This document shows positions 1 to 9,621 of a DNA stretch of 64,000 bases, one piece after another; position 1 is the first letter of the stretch, and each line of letters opens with the position of its first letter. The position numbers and the translations under genes are program-made. The stretch covers positions 1,928,582 through 1,992,581 of the forward strand of contig NZ_KI912608.1 of assembly GCF_000519265.1 (NCBI RefSeq), given 5' to 3'. The notes under the pieces were generated by a model. It searched no databases and was not told the DNA's origin. It was given only the letters and a program-made list of their open reading frames with translations. The DNA is from Desulfonatronum lacustre DSM 10312 (GTDB lineage: Bacteria; Desulfobacterota; Desulfovibrionia; Desulfovibrionales; Desulfonatronaceae).

Positions 1-425
1 AGGCGCCAGCCTCGCCGACAGTTGCCCCGGAGGACCAGACCGCGGTTCAAGAACAAGCTCAAGACTCTGAGGAAGCCCCAACGGTACGCCCGGACATGAG
101 TCTGCAAATGGTCGAACTGGACAATATGCAACTGACTCGCAGACCAGGGAACCTTCGTGCGGACTTCGAGATCCGCAATCTTTCCAACGAACTCATTTCC
201 GGGGCTATCTCCGTATCCTTCCTTAACAAGGACGACCACACCGCTCCGGCCCTGGGCAACGAGGAAATCCCCCGGTTCAGCATCCGCAACTTCCGTCCCG
301 TTTCCACGCGTCTGCACTTACCTCCGGATTTAAACCTGGACGACGTGACCCGGGTTCAATTCGTGGTCACGGACTCCGATGGCACGGACGTTCTGGTCAA
401 GACATATCCAATCGACCGAAATTAA
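1..425 (+). CDS. Hypothetical protein, C-terminal part (cut by window edge)
   Basis: The frame is open from the first bases of the window to a TAA at 423-425, so this is the 3' end of a gene that begins upstream; the ATG at 96 is internal. The first 30 or so visible residues are a linker rich in Ala, Pro, Gln and Glu. They are followed by about 110 residues that look like a beta-rich domain with alternating hydrophobic residues and few charged clusters. A proline/acid linker before a small beta domain is common in membrane-anchored or secreted proteins, but I recognise no family. A strong hairpin terminator follows 30 bases downstream. The function is unknown. Confidence 0.6.
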   Translation, partial: APASPTVAPEDQTAVQEQAQDSEEAPTVRPDMSLQMVELDNMQLTRRPGNLRADFEIRNLSNELISGAISVSFLNKDDHTAPALGNEEIPRFSIRNFRPVSTRLHLPPDLNLDDVTRVQFVVTDSDGTDVLVKTYPIDRN

Positions 426-454
426 CCCCGCAATCGGCATCGCTCAAAAAAAAT

Positions 455-484
455 CCGCCCTGGCTGAGTTTTCAGCCAGGGCGG
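455..484. terminator. Bidirectional rho-independent terminator
   Basis: A 13-bp perfect stem (455-467 with 472-484) closes a 4-base loop. On the plus strand it is followed by a short T run (CCTTTT). On the minus strand it is followed by nine T. It lies between two convergent genes, the truncated plus-strand gene and cydB, and can serve both. Confidence 0.9.
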
Positions 485-548
485 GCCTTTTCGATCCCTT
501 GAACGGTTTCCACCATCCACTCCAGGATGAAGCGTTGGAGGTCGTCTA

Positions 549-1574
549 TCAGTAGGCTTCCTCGTACTCCAGATCCGCATCCGTGATCTTGTGACCAAAG
601 GTGATATGCAACCACGCCTGGTAGGCGATGACCAGAGGCACGAACACTAGGACCACGCCCAGCATGATCTTCAGAGTCAGTTGGCTCGAAGCGGAATTTG
701 CGATGGTCATGCTGTAGGCCGGATCCAGGCTGGAGGGCAAAAGCGCCGGGAACAGGCCGATCACTCCGAAGAGGGTCACGCTGATGATGCTCACCGCCGA
801 AGCCCCCCAGGCCAGAAGCATGGACCGCTTGCCCAGAAAGACGCGGGCTTGGATCAGCCCGATCACGGCCAGGAGCAGCACGACGAACAAGAGCGGATTG
901 TTCAGGTAGTTATCGAAAAGACTGGTGGCGAAGGCGGTCATCACAAGGAAAAGGACCACCACGGCCATCAGGGCAAGCCACAGCTTCTCGGCCATGGCCG
1001 CGGCCCGGTCCGCGATGGGCCCTTCGGACTTGACGCCCAGCCACAAACTCCCGTGCAGGGAAAACATCAGCACGAACAAGACCCCGCCCAGCAAACCATA
1101 GGGGTTGAGCAAATCCAGCAGCCCACCTTCATTGATCCCCTGGGCGTTGAGCGGAATGCCTTGAAAAATGTTCGCGAACGCCACGCCCAGCAGCAGGGCC
1201 GGCAAAAAGCTGCCCGAGACGTGGCAAAAATCCCAGACCTTGCGCCAGCGCTCGCTGTCCACCTTGCGCCGGAACTCGAAAGACACGCCGCGCAGGATCA
1301 GGGCGAACAACAAGAGCATCAACGCCGTGTACAGACCGCTGAACAAGGCGGCGTACGTGGCCGGAAAGGCCGCGAAGGTGACCCCGCCGGCGGTGATCAA
1401 CCAGACTTGGTTGCCGTCCCAAAAAGGACCGGCGGCATTGTACATGATCCGTCGATCCCGCTCATCCTTGGCCAGAAAGGGCATCAGCGTGCCCATCCCC
1501 AGGTCGTATCCGTCCAGGGCGAAATAGACCGCCCAGAGCACGCCCCACAATATGAACCATGTGGTTTCCAACAT
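549..1574 (-). CDS. cydB: Cytochrome bd quinol oxidase subunit II
   Basis: This is the membrane subunit that pairs with CydA in the bd-type oxidase, which oxidises quinol and reduces O2 to water without pumping protons. The 341 residues are mostly hydrophobic with about eight or nine membrane spans. The N-terminus has the family signature W-x10-DGYDLG, and the segment GPFWDGNQVWL near residues 49-59 is typical of CydB. It is shorter than the E. coli protein, as is usual outside enterobacteria. It lies 61 bases after cydA on the same strand and ends before a strong terminator, so Rrf2 regulator, cydA and cydB probably form one operon. In an anaerobe the likely job is O2 removal. Confidence 0.95.
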   Translation of the reverse strand: MLETTWFILWGVLWAVYFALDGYDLGMGTLMPFLAKDERDRRIMYNAAGPFWDGNQVWLITAGGVTFAAFPATYAALFSGLYTALMLLLFALILRGVSFEFRRKVDSERWRKVWDFCHVSGSFLPALLLGVAFANIFQGIPLNAQGINEGGLLDLLNPYGLLGGVLFVLMFSLHGSLWLGVKSEGPIADRAAAMAEKLWLALMAVVVLFLVMTAFATSLFDNYLNNPLLFVVLLLAVIGLIQARVFLGKRSMLLAWGASAVSIISVTLFGVIGLFPALLPSSLDPAYSMTIANSASSQLTLKIMLGVVLVFVPLVIAYQAWLHITFGHKITDADLEYEEAY

Positions 1575-1635
1575 ATCGTTATCTCCTTGATGGTCGATTG
1601 GGTTCGAATCATGCCGACCGGATCAGCCGACAAGA

Positions 1636-3012
1636 TCAGGCCGACGCTCCCTCGGGCCGCGCGGAAAAACCGGAGCCGGATTCCGACGCCGCGGTTTTCT
1701 TGTCCTCGGAGGATTTGGGCCCCTTTCGCCCATGATACATCAAAAGGTAGATGTCCACCGCCACCAGCAGCCCGTAAATCAGACCGAAAAGCAGCAACGA
1801 GAACCACACCTGGCCAACACTGATCCCCGCGGAAAAGGCGTCCTCCGTGCGCATGATCCCGTTCACGATCCATGGCTGACGGCCCACCTCGGCCACGAGC
1901 CAGCCCAGTTGAATGGCGATGTAAGGCAAGGGGATCACCCAGGGCAGGACGCGGAGCAACGTGGGAGACGATTCCGGGTTCTTGCGCCGGATCCAGACCC
2001 ATGCGGCCAGTGCCGGGAAGAGGAACCCCAGCCCGACCATGGTCCGGAAGGAAACGAAGGTCAGCAACACCGGCGGGCGGTCCTCCGCGGGGAAATCCTT
2101 CAACCCTGTCACCTCCGCGTCGAAGGAATGATAGGCAAGCATGGACAAGCCGCCGGGAACGGGCAGAACTTCAACCAAATTCCGTTCATTGGCCGGATCC
2201 GGAATCACGAACAAATATTGGGGGGCGCGGTTCATGGTGTCCCAGTGGGATTCCATGGCCGCCAGCTTGGCCGGTTGATATCTGGCCACAGTGGAGCCGT
2301 GATGATGCCCCTGCACCACCAGAGCCAGGGCGAAGACCAGGGTAAAGGGAGCGGCGATTTGAAAGGAACGCTTGAAAAAATCCACGTTACTGCCCCGAGC
2401 CAGATGCCAGCCCGAAATGCCCAAAACAAAAAAACCGCTGAGTACATACGCCGAAAAAAGGACGTGCAAAAACTGTTGCCAAGCAAAGGGGTTGGTGACC
2501 AAGGCCGCGAAACTCTCCAGCTCGGCGCGATCCCCGCGCAGCACGAATCCCGTGGGATTCTGCATCCAGCCGTTGGCCATCAGAATCCAGAACGCCGACA
2601 CATTGGCCGCCAGGGCCACCAGCCAGATGCTGGCGTTGTGCAGCTTGGGGGACAGCCGATTCCAACCGAAAATCCAGACCGCCAAAAACGTGGACTCCAG
2701 GAAGAAGGCCAGGGTCGCCTCAATGGCCAGCAGCGAGCCGAAGATGTCTCCCACATAAGCCGAATACCGAGCCCAGTTGGTCCCGAACTGAAACTCCAGG
2801 GCAATCCCCGTGACCACGCCCAGGGCAAAGTTGATCAAAAAGAGTTTCCCCCAGAACTTGGCCATCCGCTTGTACACCTCGTCCCCGGTGCGCACCCACT
2901 TGAACTCCATATACGCCACCAGGAGCGACAGCCCCAGGGTCAGCGGCACGAAGATGAAGTGCACAAAGGTTGTGAAGGCGAACTGCAATCGCGACAACAA
3001 CAATACGTCCAT
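1636..3012 (-). CDS. cydA: Cytochrome bd quinol oxidase subunit I
   Basis: This is the heme-carrying, quinol-oxidising subunit of cytochrome bd (458 residues). Expected ligands are visible: His18 (heme b595 position), His183 and Met325 (heme b558 positions), and the paired acids Glu99 and Glu106 near the b595/d site. The periplasmic Q loop (about residues 240-320) carries the conserved Lys and Glu of the quinol site. It lacks the long insertion of the E. coli protein, so this is the short-Q-loop form. GRQPW is at 377-381. It sits 50 bases downstream of an Rrf2-type regulator on the same strand and upstream of cydB. Confidence 0.96.
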   Translation of the reverse strand: MDVLLLSRLQFAFTTFVHFIFVPLTLGLSLLVAYMEFKWVRTGDEVYKRMAKFWGKLFLINFALGVVTGIALEFQFGTNWARYSAYVGDIFGSLLAIEATLAFFLESTFLAVWIFGWNRLSPKLHNASIWLVALAANVSAFWILMANGWMQNPTGFVLRGDRAELESFAALVTNPFAWQQFLHVLFSAYVLSGFFVLGISGWHLARGSNVDFFKRSFQIAAPFTLVFALALVVQGHHHGSTVARYQPAKLAAMESHWDTMNRAPQYLFVIPDPANERNLVEVLPVPGGLSMLAYHSFDAEVTGLKDFPAEDRPPVLLTFVSFRTMVGLGFLFPALAAWVWIRRKNPESSPTLLRVLPWVIPLPYIAIQLGWLVAEVGRQPWIVNGIMRTEDAFSAGISVGQVWFSLLLFGLIYGLLVAVDIYLLMYHGRKGPKSSEDKKTAASESGSGFSARPEGASA

Positions 3013-3064
3013 TACTGAGCCTCCTTATTGTTGAAAATTCCAGACCGTCATATCGTCTCCGCCG

Positions 3065-3484
3065 TCATGGTCGGCAAGAGCGGTCAGCAACGTCCTTCAA
3101 TTCGGACAGCGGAACGCTCAAGGTCTCCCGCAACCCCGCCCTGGCCTTTTGCCAGACCTGATGCACCCCGCAAAAATCACTTCGCCCGCAACCGTCCGAA
3201 CGAATAATGCACTCGTTCAAAAAAATCTCCCCTTCAACCGCCTCGACCACGTCCAACAGCGTCACTTCCTCCGGCGCCTTGAGCAGCCTGTAACCGCCTC
3301 GCGCACCCTGCACGATCTGAATCAAACCGGCCCGAGCCAATTCCTGGGCGATCTTGGCCAGAAACGGGCCGGGAATATCCATGGCCTCGGAAATATCCCG
3401 CCGGGCAACAACCCCCCCCGTGCCCGCCGTGGTCAGGTAGAGCATGCAGCGTACAGCGTACTCTCCAGCCTTGGTCAACATCAT
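3065..3484 (-). CDS. Rrf2-family iron-sulfur transcriptional regulator
   Basis: This is a winged-helix repressor of the Rrf2/IscR/NsrR family, about 139 residues from the chosen start. The open frame reaches back to 3568, but the family begins with MLTKAGEYAV. The ATG at 3484 lies 11 bases after a GGAG, so I use it. The N-terminal half is the DNA-binding wing (PGPFLAKIAQEL, GARGGYRL). The C-terminal half has three cysteines spaced C-x6-C-x5-C, as in members that bind a [2Fe-2S] or [4Fe-4S] cluster and sense NO, O2 or iron status. It directly precedes cydA, so control of cydAB and of itself is likely. Which signal it senses cannot be read from the sequence. Confidence 0.88.
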   Translation of the reverse strand: MMLTKAGEYAVRCMLYLTTAGTGGVVARRDISEAMDIPGPFLAKIAQELARAGLIQIVQGARGGYRLLKAPEEVTLLDVVEAVEGEIFLNECIIRSDGCGRSDFCGVHQVWQKARAGLRETLSVPLSELKDVADRSCRP

Positions 3485-3513
3485 GATTTGTGCGTCTCCA
3501 TCCTGCAAAATAA

Positions 3514-3546
3514 AGGATAAATGCGATTTTTTTTGTCCTATATAGG
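3514..3546. promoter_or_regulatory. Candidate operator upstream of the Rrf2-cydAB operon
   Basis: The 117 bases between uvrA and the Rrf2 gene contain an AT-rich imperfect inverted repeat, AGGATAAA (3514-3521) and TTTGTCCT (3532-3539), with one mismatch and a 10-base spacer. A 10-bp palindrome, CCTATATAGG (3537-3546), overlaps its upstream arm. Rrf2 regulators bind dyads of about this size near their promoters. The assignment rests on position and symmetry only. Confidence 0.4.
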
Positions 3547-3600
3547 GCGCACGAAGCCTTGTCAACAAGGATCGCGTTGAGAACCATCAGCGCGATCCCT

Positions 3601-6360
3601 TCACCGCATCTCTCGTAAAAACTGTCCGGTCGCCGAATCCGGGTCGTCCCGGATCTGTTCGGGTGTACCGCTGGCCACGATACGGCCACCGGCATCGCCG
3701 CCGCCGGGGCCCAGGTCGATGACGTGGTCCGCGGCCCAGATCACGTCCAGATTGTGCTCAATGACCACCACGGATGCGCCCTTGTCCACCAGGCGTTGCA
3801 GCACGTGAATCAGCTTTCCGGTTTCGTGCATGTGCAGGCCGGTGGTGGGTTCGTCCAGGATGTACAGCGTTCCGGGGAGGCTGCGCTTGCCCAGTTCACG
3901 GGAGATCTTGATCCGCTGGGCTTCCCCGCCGGACAGAGTCGTGGCCGGCTGGCCCAGGCGTAAATACTCCAGCCCGACTTCCTGGAGCACCTCCAGGCGG
4001 CGCTCCAGAGCCGTGTAATTGGTGAAGAAGCGGCGGGCCTCGGCCACGGTCAGGTCCAGAACCTGGGCAATGTTCAGGCCCTTGTATTCGATGGCCAGGG
4101 TCTCGCGGTTGTAGCGCTGGCCGCCGCAGACCTCGCAGGTCACGAACACGTCCGGCAGGAAATGCATTTCCACCCGGATCTGCCCGTCCCCCTGGCAGGC
4201 CTCGCAGCGGCCTCCGGGTACGTTGAAGCTGAACCGCCCCGGAGCGTAGCCACGTTTGCGGGCTTCCACCGTGGTGGAAAAAATCTTGCGGATCTCGTCG
4301 AACACCTTGGTGTAAGTGGCCGGATTGGAGCGGGGCGTCCGGCCAATGGGAGTCTGATCAATGGCGATGACTTTTTCCACCCGCTCCAGGCCTTCGATAC
4401 CCCCGATCTTGCCCGGCGTGTCCACTTTGATCCCTCTGGCCAAGGCGATGTGCTTGTACAGAGAATCCACAACCAGGGAACTTTTGCCCGACCCGGAAAC
4501 GCCGGTCACGCAGACCAGAGCGGCCAAGGGGATGGTGCAGTCCAGGTCGCGCAGATTGTTCGTGCGCACCTCGTGCAGCGCCAAAGCGTCTTTGCCTTTT
4601 CGACGTTTTTCAGGTCCGGCGATAACGAGATCCCCCCGCAAATACTTCCCGGTCAGGGAATCCTCGTGGCGCAGCAGCCCGTCCACCGTGCCGTGGAAGA
4701 CCAACTCGCCCCCCAGGGCTCCGGATCCGGGCCCCAGTTCCAGGACATGATCCGCGGCCCGGATCGTGGCCTCGTCGTGCTCCACCACCAGCACCGTGTT
4801 GCCCCGCTCCTGCAAGTCCCGCAACGACGCCAGCAACCGGGCATTGTCCCGAGGATGCAGCCCGATGCTCGGCTCGTCCAGGACATAGGTCACGCCCACC
4901 AGGCCGGAGCCCAGTTGTCCGGCCAGCCGGATGCGCTGCGCCTCTCCCCCGGAGAGCGTGGACATGGTCCGAGCCAGGCTCAGGTAATCCAGCCCCACCC
5001 GGACCAAAAAATCCAGCCGGTGGACCAGTTCCTTGAGCAGCGGGCCGGCGATCAGTTCCTGCTGTCCGGTAAACCGCCGATCACGCAGCCATTCCAAGGC
5101 TCGAACCACGGGCAGGCCGCAAAACTCATGAATGTTCAGCCCCTCGACCCGGACGGCCAGGGCCTCGGGCTTCAAGCGAGCGCCCCCGCAAGCAGGGCAG
5201 GGCCGATTCTGTCGGAACCGGGACAGTTCGTCCCGCCAGACCGGTCCCAGCACCTGATGCCCCCGGTCCAGAAGCGGAACCACCCCTTCCCAGGATACGC
5301 TCGCATCACCCTGGAACAGGGCTTCCCAGGCTTGCGGCGAATACTCGGCCAGTGCCGTATCCAAGGTGAACCCATGCACCCGCCCCAGCTGTTGCAATCC
5401 GTCGGCATACCTGGCCAAGGCCGTCGCCTTGCGCCACGGAATGATCCCGCCTTGGCGCAGGCTCAAACCCTTGTTCGGGGCCAGCAGGTCCGGTTCAAAG
5501 TACTCCACGCTGCCGATGCCCGAACACGTCGGACAGGCTCCCTGGGGACTGTTGAAGGAAAACAGTTGCGGCGAAAGAGGCGGCAGACTGATATCGCACC
5601 GGGTGCACACCGAAGTGGTGCTGAAGACCATCTCCTCTCCGTCCACGATCTGAATGGAAATCCGGCCCTTGCCGTACTTCAGGGCCAGCTCCAAAGAATC
5701 CGCGAGGCGGTGGCGGATCTCCGGACCGGCCACCAGGCGGTCCACCACTAGTTCCAGGGTGTGGCGTTGATTCTTGGTGATCTCCGGAAGCGGCTCCAAC
5801 GGCAGCACCGCCCCGTCCACCCGCACCCGCACGAACCCCTGGGCCTTCAGCTTGCGCATCAGATCCTGCTGCGTGCCTTTCTGGTTTTCCACCAGGGGGG
5901 CCAGAAGCAAAAACTTTGTCTTTGTCGGCAACCCCAGAACAGCCTGGATGATTTCATCCTGGCTGCGCGCCTCAATGGCTTGCCCGCACTTCGGACAGCT
6001 CATCCGGCCCAACCGGGCGTAGAACACCCGCAAGTAGTCATGGACCTCGGTCACCGTGCCCACGGTGGACCTGGGATTGCGGGTCAGGGTCTGCTGCTCC
6101 AGGGAGATGGCCGGCGACAGCCCCTCGATCTTGTCCACCTGGGGCTTGTCCAGTTGCGGCAGGAACTGCCGGGCGTAGGCCGATAGCGACTCCACGTAGC
6201 GGCGCTGCCCTTCGGCATAGATAATGTCGAAAGCCAGGGTGGACTTGCCCGAACCGGACGGCCCGCACACCACCACCAGCTTGTCCCGCGGAATGTCCAA
6301 AGACAGATTCTTCAGGTTATGCTGGCGGGCACCTTGGATATGAATAACGGATTCAGCCAT
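3601..6360 (-). CDS. uvrA: Excinuclease ABC subunit A
   Basis: UvrA is the damage-recognition ATPase of nucleotide excision repair; it forms a dimer and loads UvrB on damaged DNA. At 919 residues it has the normal length. Two ABC ATPase modules are visible, each with a Walker A (GPSGSGKST near residue 32 and GVSGSGKSS near 615) and an LSGGEAQRI signature. Zinc-binding cysteine pairs occur as CxxC near 122 and around 250-280, and as CEAC and CEVC near 710-740. The start codon follows a hicBA terminator by only a few bases. I see no Shine-Dalgarno match, so expression may be weak or depend on read-through. Confidence 0.97.
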   Translation of the reverse strand: MAESVIHIQGARQHNLKNLSLDIPRDKLVVVCGPSGSGKSTLAFDIIYAEGQRRYVESLSAYARQFLPQLDKPQVDKIEGLSPAISLEQQTLTRNPRSTVGTVTEVHDYLRVFYARLGRMSCPKCGQAIEARSQDEIIQAVLGLPTKTKFLLLAPLVENQKGTQQDLMRKLKAQGFVRVRVDGAVLPLEPLPEITKNQRHTLELVVDRLVAGPEIRHRLADSLELALKYGKGRISIQIVDGEEMVFSTTSVCTRCDISLPPLSPQLFSFNSPQGACPTCSGIGSVEYFEPDLLAPNKGLSLRQGGIIPWRKATALARYADGLQQLGRVHGFTLDTALAEYSPQAWEALFQGDASVSWEGVVPLLDRGHQVLGPVWRDELSRFRQNRPCPACGGARLKPEALAVRVEGLNIHEFCGLPVVRALEWLRDRRFTGQQELIAGPLLKELVHRLDFLVRVGLDYLSLARTMSTLSGGEAQRIRLAGQLGSGLVGVTYVLDEPSIGLHPRDNARLLASLRDLQERGNTVLVVEHDEATIRAADHVLELGPGSGALGGELVFHGTVDGLLRHEDSLTGKYLRGDLVIAGPEKRRKGKDALALHEVRTNNLRDLDCTIPLAALVCVTGVSGSGKSSLVVDSLYKHIALARGIKVDTPGKIGGIEGLERVEKVIAIDQTPIGRTPRSNPATYTKVFDEIRKIFSTTVEARKRGYAPGRFSFNVPGGRCEACQGDGQIRVEMHFLPDVFVTCEVCGGQRYNRETLAIEYKGLNIAQVLDLTVAEARRFFTNYTALERRLEVLQEVGLEYLRLGQPATTLSGGEAQRIKISRELGKRSLPGTLYILDEPTTGLHMHETGKLIHVLQRLVDKGASVVVIEHNLDVIWAADHVIDLGPGGGDAGGRIVASGTPEQIRDDPDSATGQFLREMR

Positions 6361-6366
6361 AAGAGA

Positions 6367-6391
6367 ATAAAAAAGGCCCGCGAGGGGCCTT
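6367..6391 (-). terminator. Terminator behind hicBA
   Basis: On the minus strand a 7-bp GC-rich stem (6385-6391 with 6373-6379) is followed by a T-rich run. It lies between hicA and the start of uvrA, so its T run falls just upstream of the uvrA ATG. Confidence 0.7.
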
Positions 6392-6429
6392 GTTGGTAAA
6401 ATTTATCGAGATCCACCGTCAAATGCCGT

Positions 6430-6645
6430 TTACAACGTCGCCATAAACTCATCTGAAGAAACTCCGGCCTGACGTAAAACCCCGGCAAGGGTTCCGGTCT
6501 TGATTTCCTTGTGCAACGGCACCACACAACCTCGGGCATCACGCCTTATGACCACATGGCTTCCAGACTGACGCATGACTTCAAACCCAAGGCGTCCAAG
6601 GGCCCGGACGACATCCGCGCCGGAAACGCGAGGCAATTTAGGCAT
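6430..6645 (-). CDS. hicA: HicA-type toxin, mRNA interferase
   Basis: This 71-residue basic protein has the HicA double-stranded-RNA-binding-like fold pattern: L-x-R-x-GF near residues 17-21, then the catalytic motif GSHVVIRR with His29 as the likely active residue. HicA toxins cleave mRNA and tmRNA during stress and are silenced by HicB. The gene overlaps hicB by 8 bases, typical of translational coupling. The order here is antitoxin first and toxin second, the reverse of E. coli hicAB but common in other bacteria. Confidence 0.88.
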   Translation of the reverse strand: MPKLPRVSGADVVRALGRLGFEVMRQSGSHVVIRRDARGCVVPLHKEIKTGTLAGVLRQAGVSSDEFMATL

Positions 6646-6844
6646 TCACGGGTACGTTGAACGTCGTGACAAGTGGATGGCCATGAAGCGGAGAAGAAAA
6701 CTCATCCAGATACAACGCCGTGGCTTCTTTCAGGTTCTCAATCGCCTCTTCCACGGTTTCTCCCTGAGTCGTCGTCCCTGTTTCCGGGTTGAGCGCAACA
6801 TACCCACCCTCTTCGGCCGGTGTAAGCACCGCGGTCAGTTCCAC
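6638..6844 (-). CDS. hicB: HicB-type antitoxin
   Basis: A 68-residue acidic protein with the HicB partial RNase H-like fold: an N-terminal strand (ELTAVLTPAEEGGYVALNPE), a G-x-T-x-EEA turn and an amphipathic helix (IENLKEATALYLDE). It neutralises HicA by direct binding. It ends after this domain and has no C-terminal ribbon-helix-helix or HTH domain, so it may not regulate its own promoter as longer HicB proteins do. It lies 42 bases downstream of the SLOG-like gene on the same strand. Confidence 0.85.
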   Translation of the reverse strand: MELTAVLTPAEEGGYVALNPETGTTTQGETVEEAIENLKEATALYLDEFSSPLHGHPLVTTFNVPVNA

Positions 6845-6886
6845 TTCGTCCTCCTGGAGGAATCAAGTTTCAAGCCTTTGAAAAGA

Positions 6887-7441
6887 TCACCCAAACGAGC
6901 GCTCGAACAACTCCGCCACGGCTTTCTTTCCGTTCTCTTCCAAAAACCGTGTCCCCGTCCCGGTAAAATGGATGTTTGCGATGGTCGGGGTGTCCTGGGA
7001 ATGCCAGGCGGCTTGCTCCCAGCGGAACCAGCCGTTTTTGGCCTGGTCGAAGACAAAGAGCGGCTTGTTGCAGATTTTGGCGAACTCAGCGCCCCAGCCG
7101 GTACCGCCCTTGACCGTGCCGTCTTCCTGGATGCTGCCGATGACGTAGATTTCCATGCCGTTATTGACCTGATACCAGATGGTCTGCAGGACTTTGCGCA
7201 TGATCGGCGCGTTGGAGTAGGTTCGGTTCAGCAGGCGGGAGACATAGGTCATGCTGACGTCCCCCCGGCGCAATTCCTCCTGGGTCAGGACCCGCATGCC
7301 CCGGGTCCGGGAGATCTGGTGGCCTTCAAAGGTGAAATTCACTTCCGCGACCCCAAACCGCTCAGCCATGGCCCCGAATTCCGCCTCCGCGCCCGTAGCG
7401 CCGCCACTGTACAGCGTGCAATCCCCTGCATTCAATTTCAT
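6887..7441 (-). CDS. SLOG/YpsA-like nucleotide-binding-fold protein, function unknown
   Basis: This 184-residue protein starts after a clear AAGGAG site. YSGGATGAEAEFG near residues 11-23 and a late glycine run, GGTGWGAEFAKICNKPLFVFD, near 112-132 fit the Rossmann-like SLOG group (relatives of YpsA, DprA and LOG lysine decarboxylase-like proteins). These bind nucleotides or nucleotide-derived ligands. The segment MYVSRLLNR...NAPIMRKVLQTIW between them is helical. Some SLOG proteins act in defence or stress signalling, and this gene lies immediately before a toxin-antitoxin pair. That association may be chance. I cannot name a substrate. Confidence 0.55.
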   Translation of the reverse strand: MKLNAGDCTLYSGGATGAEAEFGAMAERFGVAEVNFTFEGHQISRTRGMRVLTQEELRRGDVSMTYVSRLLNRTYSNAPIMRKVLQTIWYQVNNGMEIYVIGSIQEDGTVKGGTGWGAEFAKICNKPLFVFDQAKNGWFRWEQAAWHSQDTPTIANIHFTGTGTRFLEENGKKAVAELFERSFG

Positions 7442-7501
7442 AATATCTCCTTTTCATCCGGTAATTGAAGCATATTCATAAATCCGCACCAGCAGATCAT
7501 C

Positions 7502-8362
7502 TCAAAACGCAAGATCCAGCAATACTCCGAAAAACAATAACGCCGCCACCACGCCGTTCAAGGTAAAAAACGACATATTCAGCCGGCTGAGGTCCCTGGG
7601 GGAGATGAGGCGATGTTCCCAGAACAGAACCGCGGCGACAATAGCCCAGGCCAACAGGTACACCCAGCCCAGGGATGCGGCAAGGCCGGCCAGCAGAAAA
7701 AACAGGGCCGCCTGGACGTGGCTGAACCCGGCCAGGGCAAAGGCCGTCTCCAGGCCGAAGGCGGCGGGAACGGAATGCAGGCCGTGGGATCGGTCGAACT
7801 CCACGTCCTGAGCCGCGTAAAAAATATCAAATCCGGCCACCCAGAACAGCACGCCGAAAAACAAAAGCACAGCCGGAAGCGCGAACTGGGGATCAACGGC
7901 GATCCATCCGGCCACGGGGGCCAGCCCCAGGACCGAGCCCAGAAAGAAATGGCACAACCAGGTGAAGCGCTTGGTCAGGCTGTAGGCCGCGGACCAGAGC
8001 AGGGCCGGGACGGCCAGGAGCAGGCACAGGGTGTTCAAGCCCGCACAGGCCAACACGAAAACCAGGGCCGTGCCCAGGGCGAAAAAAGACGTGAACCGGA
8101 CGCTCAGCTCTCCGGTCACCAGTTGACGAGACTGGGTCCGGGGATTGAGGCGGTCGTAGCGCAGATCCAGAATGCGATTCATGGCCATGGCAAAGGAACG
8201 GACCATGACCATGGCTAAAGTCAGCAACAGAAACACCCGCCACCCCGGCCAGCCGCCGGCCGCCAGGAACGCGCCGGAGTAGGCGAACGGCAGGGCGAAA
8301 ACCGAGTGTTCGATCTTGACCATGGCCAAGACCATCCGCAATCGATGCCAGAAGATGTTCAT
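7502..8362 (-). CDS. mqnP: UbiA-family prenyltransferase, probably menaquinone (futalosine pathway)
   Basis: An integral membrane prenyltransferase of 286 residues with about eight or nine hydrophobic spans. The first aspartate-rich motif is NRILDLRYDRLNPRT (near residue 62) and the second is DVEFDRSHGLHSVP (near 186). Together they bind Mg2+ and prenyl diphosphate. UbiA, MenA and MqnP share this fold. I prefer MqnP, the enzyme of the futalosine route in many desulfovibrios, because no ubiquinone genes are near and these bacteria use menaquinone. The sequence alone does not exclude another UbiA-type role. It follows tyrS by about 20 bases. Confidence 0.75.
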   Translation of the reverse strand: MNIFWHRLRMVLAMVKIEHSVFALPFAYSGAFLAAGGWPGWRVFLLLTLAMVMVRSFAMAMNRILDLRYDRLNPRTQSRQLVTGELSVRFTSFFALGTALVFVLACAGLNTLCLLLAVPALLWSAAYSLTKRFTWLCHFFLGSVLGLAPVAGWIAVDPQFALPAVLLFFGVLFWVAGFDIFYAAQDVEFDRSHGLHSVPAAFGLETAFALAGFSHVQAALFFLLAGLAASLGWVYLLAWAIVAAVLFWEHRLISPRDLSRLNMSFFTLNGVVAALLFFGVLLDLAF

Positions 8363-8382
8363 AATGATACGTTGAATGACAT

Positions 8383-9621
8383 TTACCTGACGACAACCCG
8401 CATAAACCGCTTCTTCCCGACCTTCAGCACGTACTCTCCCGGCTCCAGAACCTGCTCGGGATCATGGAGCTTCTCGCCGTCCACGGTGCAGGCTCCCTGG
8501 CGGCAGAGGCGCTTGGCCTCGGCTCGGGACGGGCACAGGTCCGCCGCGTCCAAAATGGCCAGGAGCCGGCTTTCAGGGCCGTGAGTCGCCTGGAAAACAT
8601 CCATGTCCTCGGGGTTTTCCTTTCTGGCGAAGACCCGCTCAAAGGCGTCCTGGGCGGCCCGTGCCTGTTCCGCGCCATGAAACCGGGTCGTCAGCTCCAG
8701 GGCCAGCTCGACCTTGGCCTGCTTGGGATGCAGCCGTCCCTGGTCCACGTCGTCGCGCAACCTGGCCACTTCGGCCAGGGAACTATCGGACAGAAGTTCG
8801 TAGTAGCGCCACATCAGCTGATCCGAGACGGACATCACCTTGCCGAACATATCTCCGGCCAGCTCCTCGATACCGATGTAATTACCCAGCGACTTGCTCA
8901 TTTTCTGCACGCCGTCCAAACCTTCCAGGATCGGCACGGTCAGAATCACCTGGGGCTCCTGGCCGTAGTCGCGCTGCAACGTCCGCCCCATGAGCAGGTT
9001 GAACTTCTGATCCGTTCCGCCCAGTTCCACGTCCGCCCGCAGGGCCACGGAATCGTAGCCCTGAACCAGGGGATAGAGAAACTCGTGAACGGCGATGGGC
9101 TTGCCCGATGCGTAACGATTGGAAAAGTCCTCCCGCTCCAGCATCCGGGCCACGGTGTAGTGCGAGCAGAGCCGGACGAAATCCGCCGCGGTGAAGGCGT
9201 CCATCCAGTGCGAATTGAAGGCCACCGTGGTCCTGTCCGGATCGAGAATCTTGAACACTTGGCGCTTGTAAGTCTCGGCGTTGGCCAAGACAGCTTCCCG
9301 GGTCAGGGTCTTGCGGGTTTCGGACTTGCCCGAAGGGTCGCCGATCATGCCGGTGAAGTCCCCGATCAGGAAGATGACGTCATGGCCCTGATCCTGGAAA
9401 TGCTTCAGCTTTTGAATCAGCACCGTGTGGCCCAAGTGGATGTCCGGGGCCGTGGGGTCGAATCCGGCCTTGACCCGCAGGGGCTTGCCCCGGCCGATCT
9501 TGGTCTTCAGTTCTTCCAGGTCGATGATCTCCACCGTGCCGCGTTGAATTTGCTCCAGCTCGGCCTTGGTCACCACCCTTTTAGAGCACTCTTCCTTGCA
9601 ACTCATGTCATGGCTTTTCAT
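8383..9621 (-). CDS. tyrS: Tyrosyl-tRNA synthetase
   Basis: Class I aminoacyl-tRNA synthetase of 412 residues. The HIGH motif is HLGH at 62-65 and the KMSKS motif is perfect at 240-244. The tyrosine pocket is seen around [21 protein letters not shown]. The last 65 residues form an S4 RNA-binding domain ([15 protein letters not shown]). The first ATG overlaps the rny stop codon as TAATG, which suggests translational coupling. No convincing Shine-Dalgarno precedes it, and a start up to 15 codons later is possible. Confidence 0.96.
   Translation of the reverse strand: MKSHDMSCKEECSKRVVTKAELEQIQRGTVEIIDLEELKTKIGRGKPLRVKAGFDPTAPDIHLGHTVLIQKLKHFQDQGHDVIFLIGDFTGMIGDPSGKSETRKTLTREAVLANAETYKRQVFKILDPDRTTVAFNSHWMDAFTAADFVRLCSHYTVARMLEREDFSNRYASGKPIAVHEFLYPLVQGYDSVALRADVELGGTDQKFNLLMGRTLQRDYGQEPQVILTVPILEGLDGVQKMSKSLGNYIGIEELAGDMFGKVMSVSDQLMWRYYELLSDSSLAEVARLRDDVDQGRLHPKQAKVELALELTTRFHGAEQARAAQDAFERVFARKENPEDMDVFQATHGPESRLLAILDAADLCPSRAEAKRLCRQGACTVDGEKLHDPEQVLEPGEYVLKVGKKRFMRVVVR

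Noticed and set aside
4162-5751. 529-codon open frame antisense to uvrA
   Set aside because: It lies in antisense to a complete, motif-rich uvrA. GC-rich codon use produces such frames; its translation is rich in Gln, Arg and Pro with no domain.
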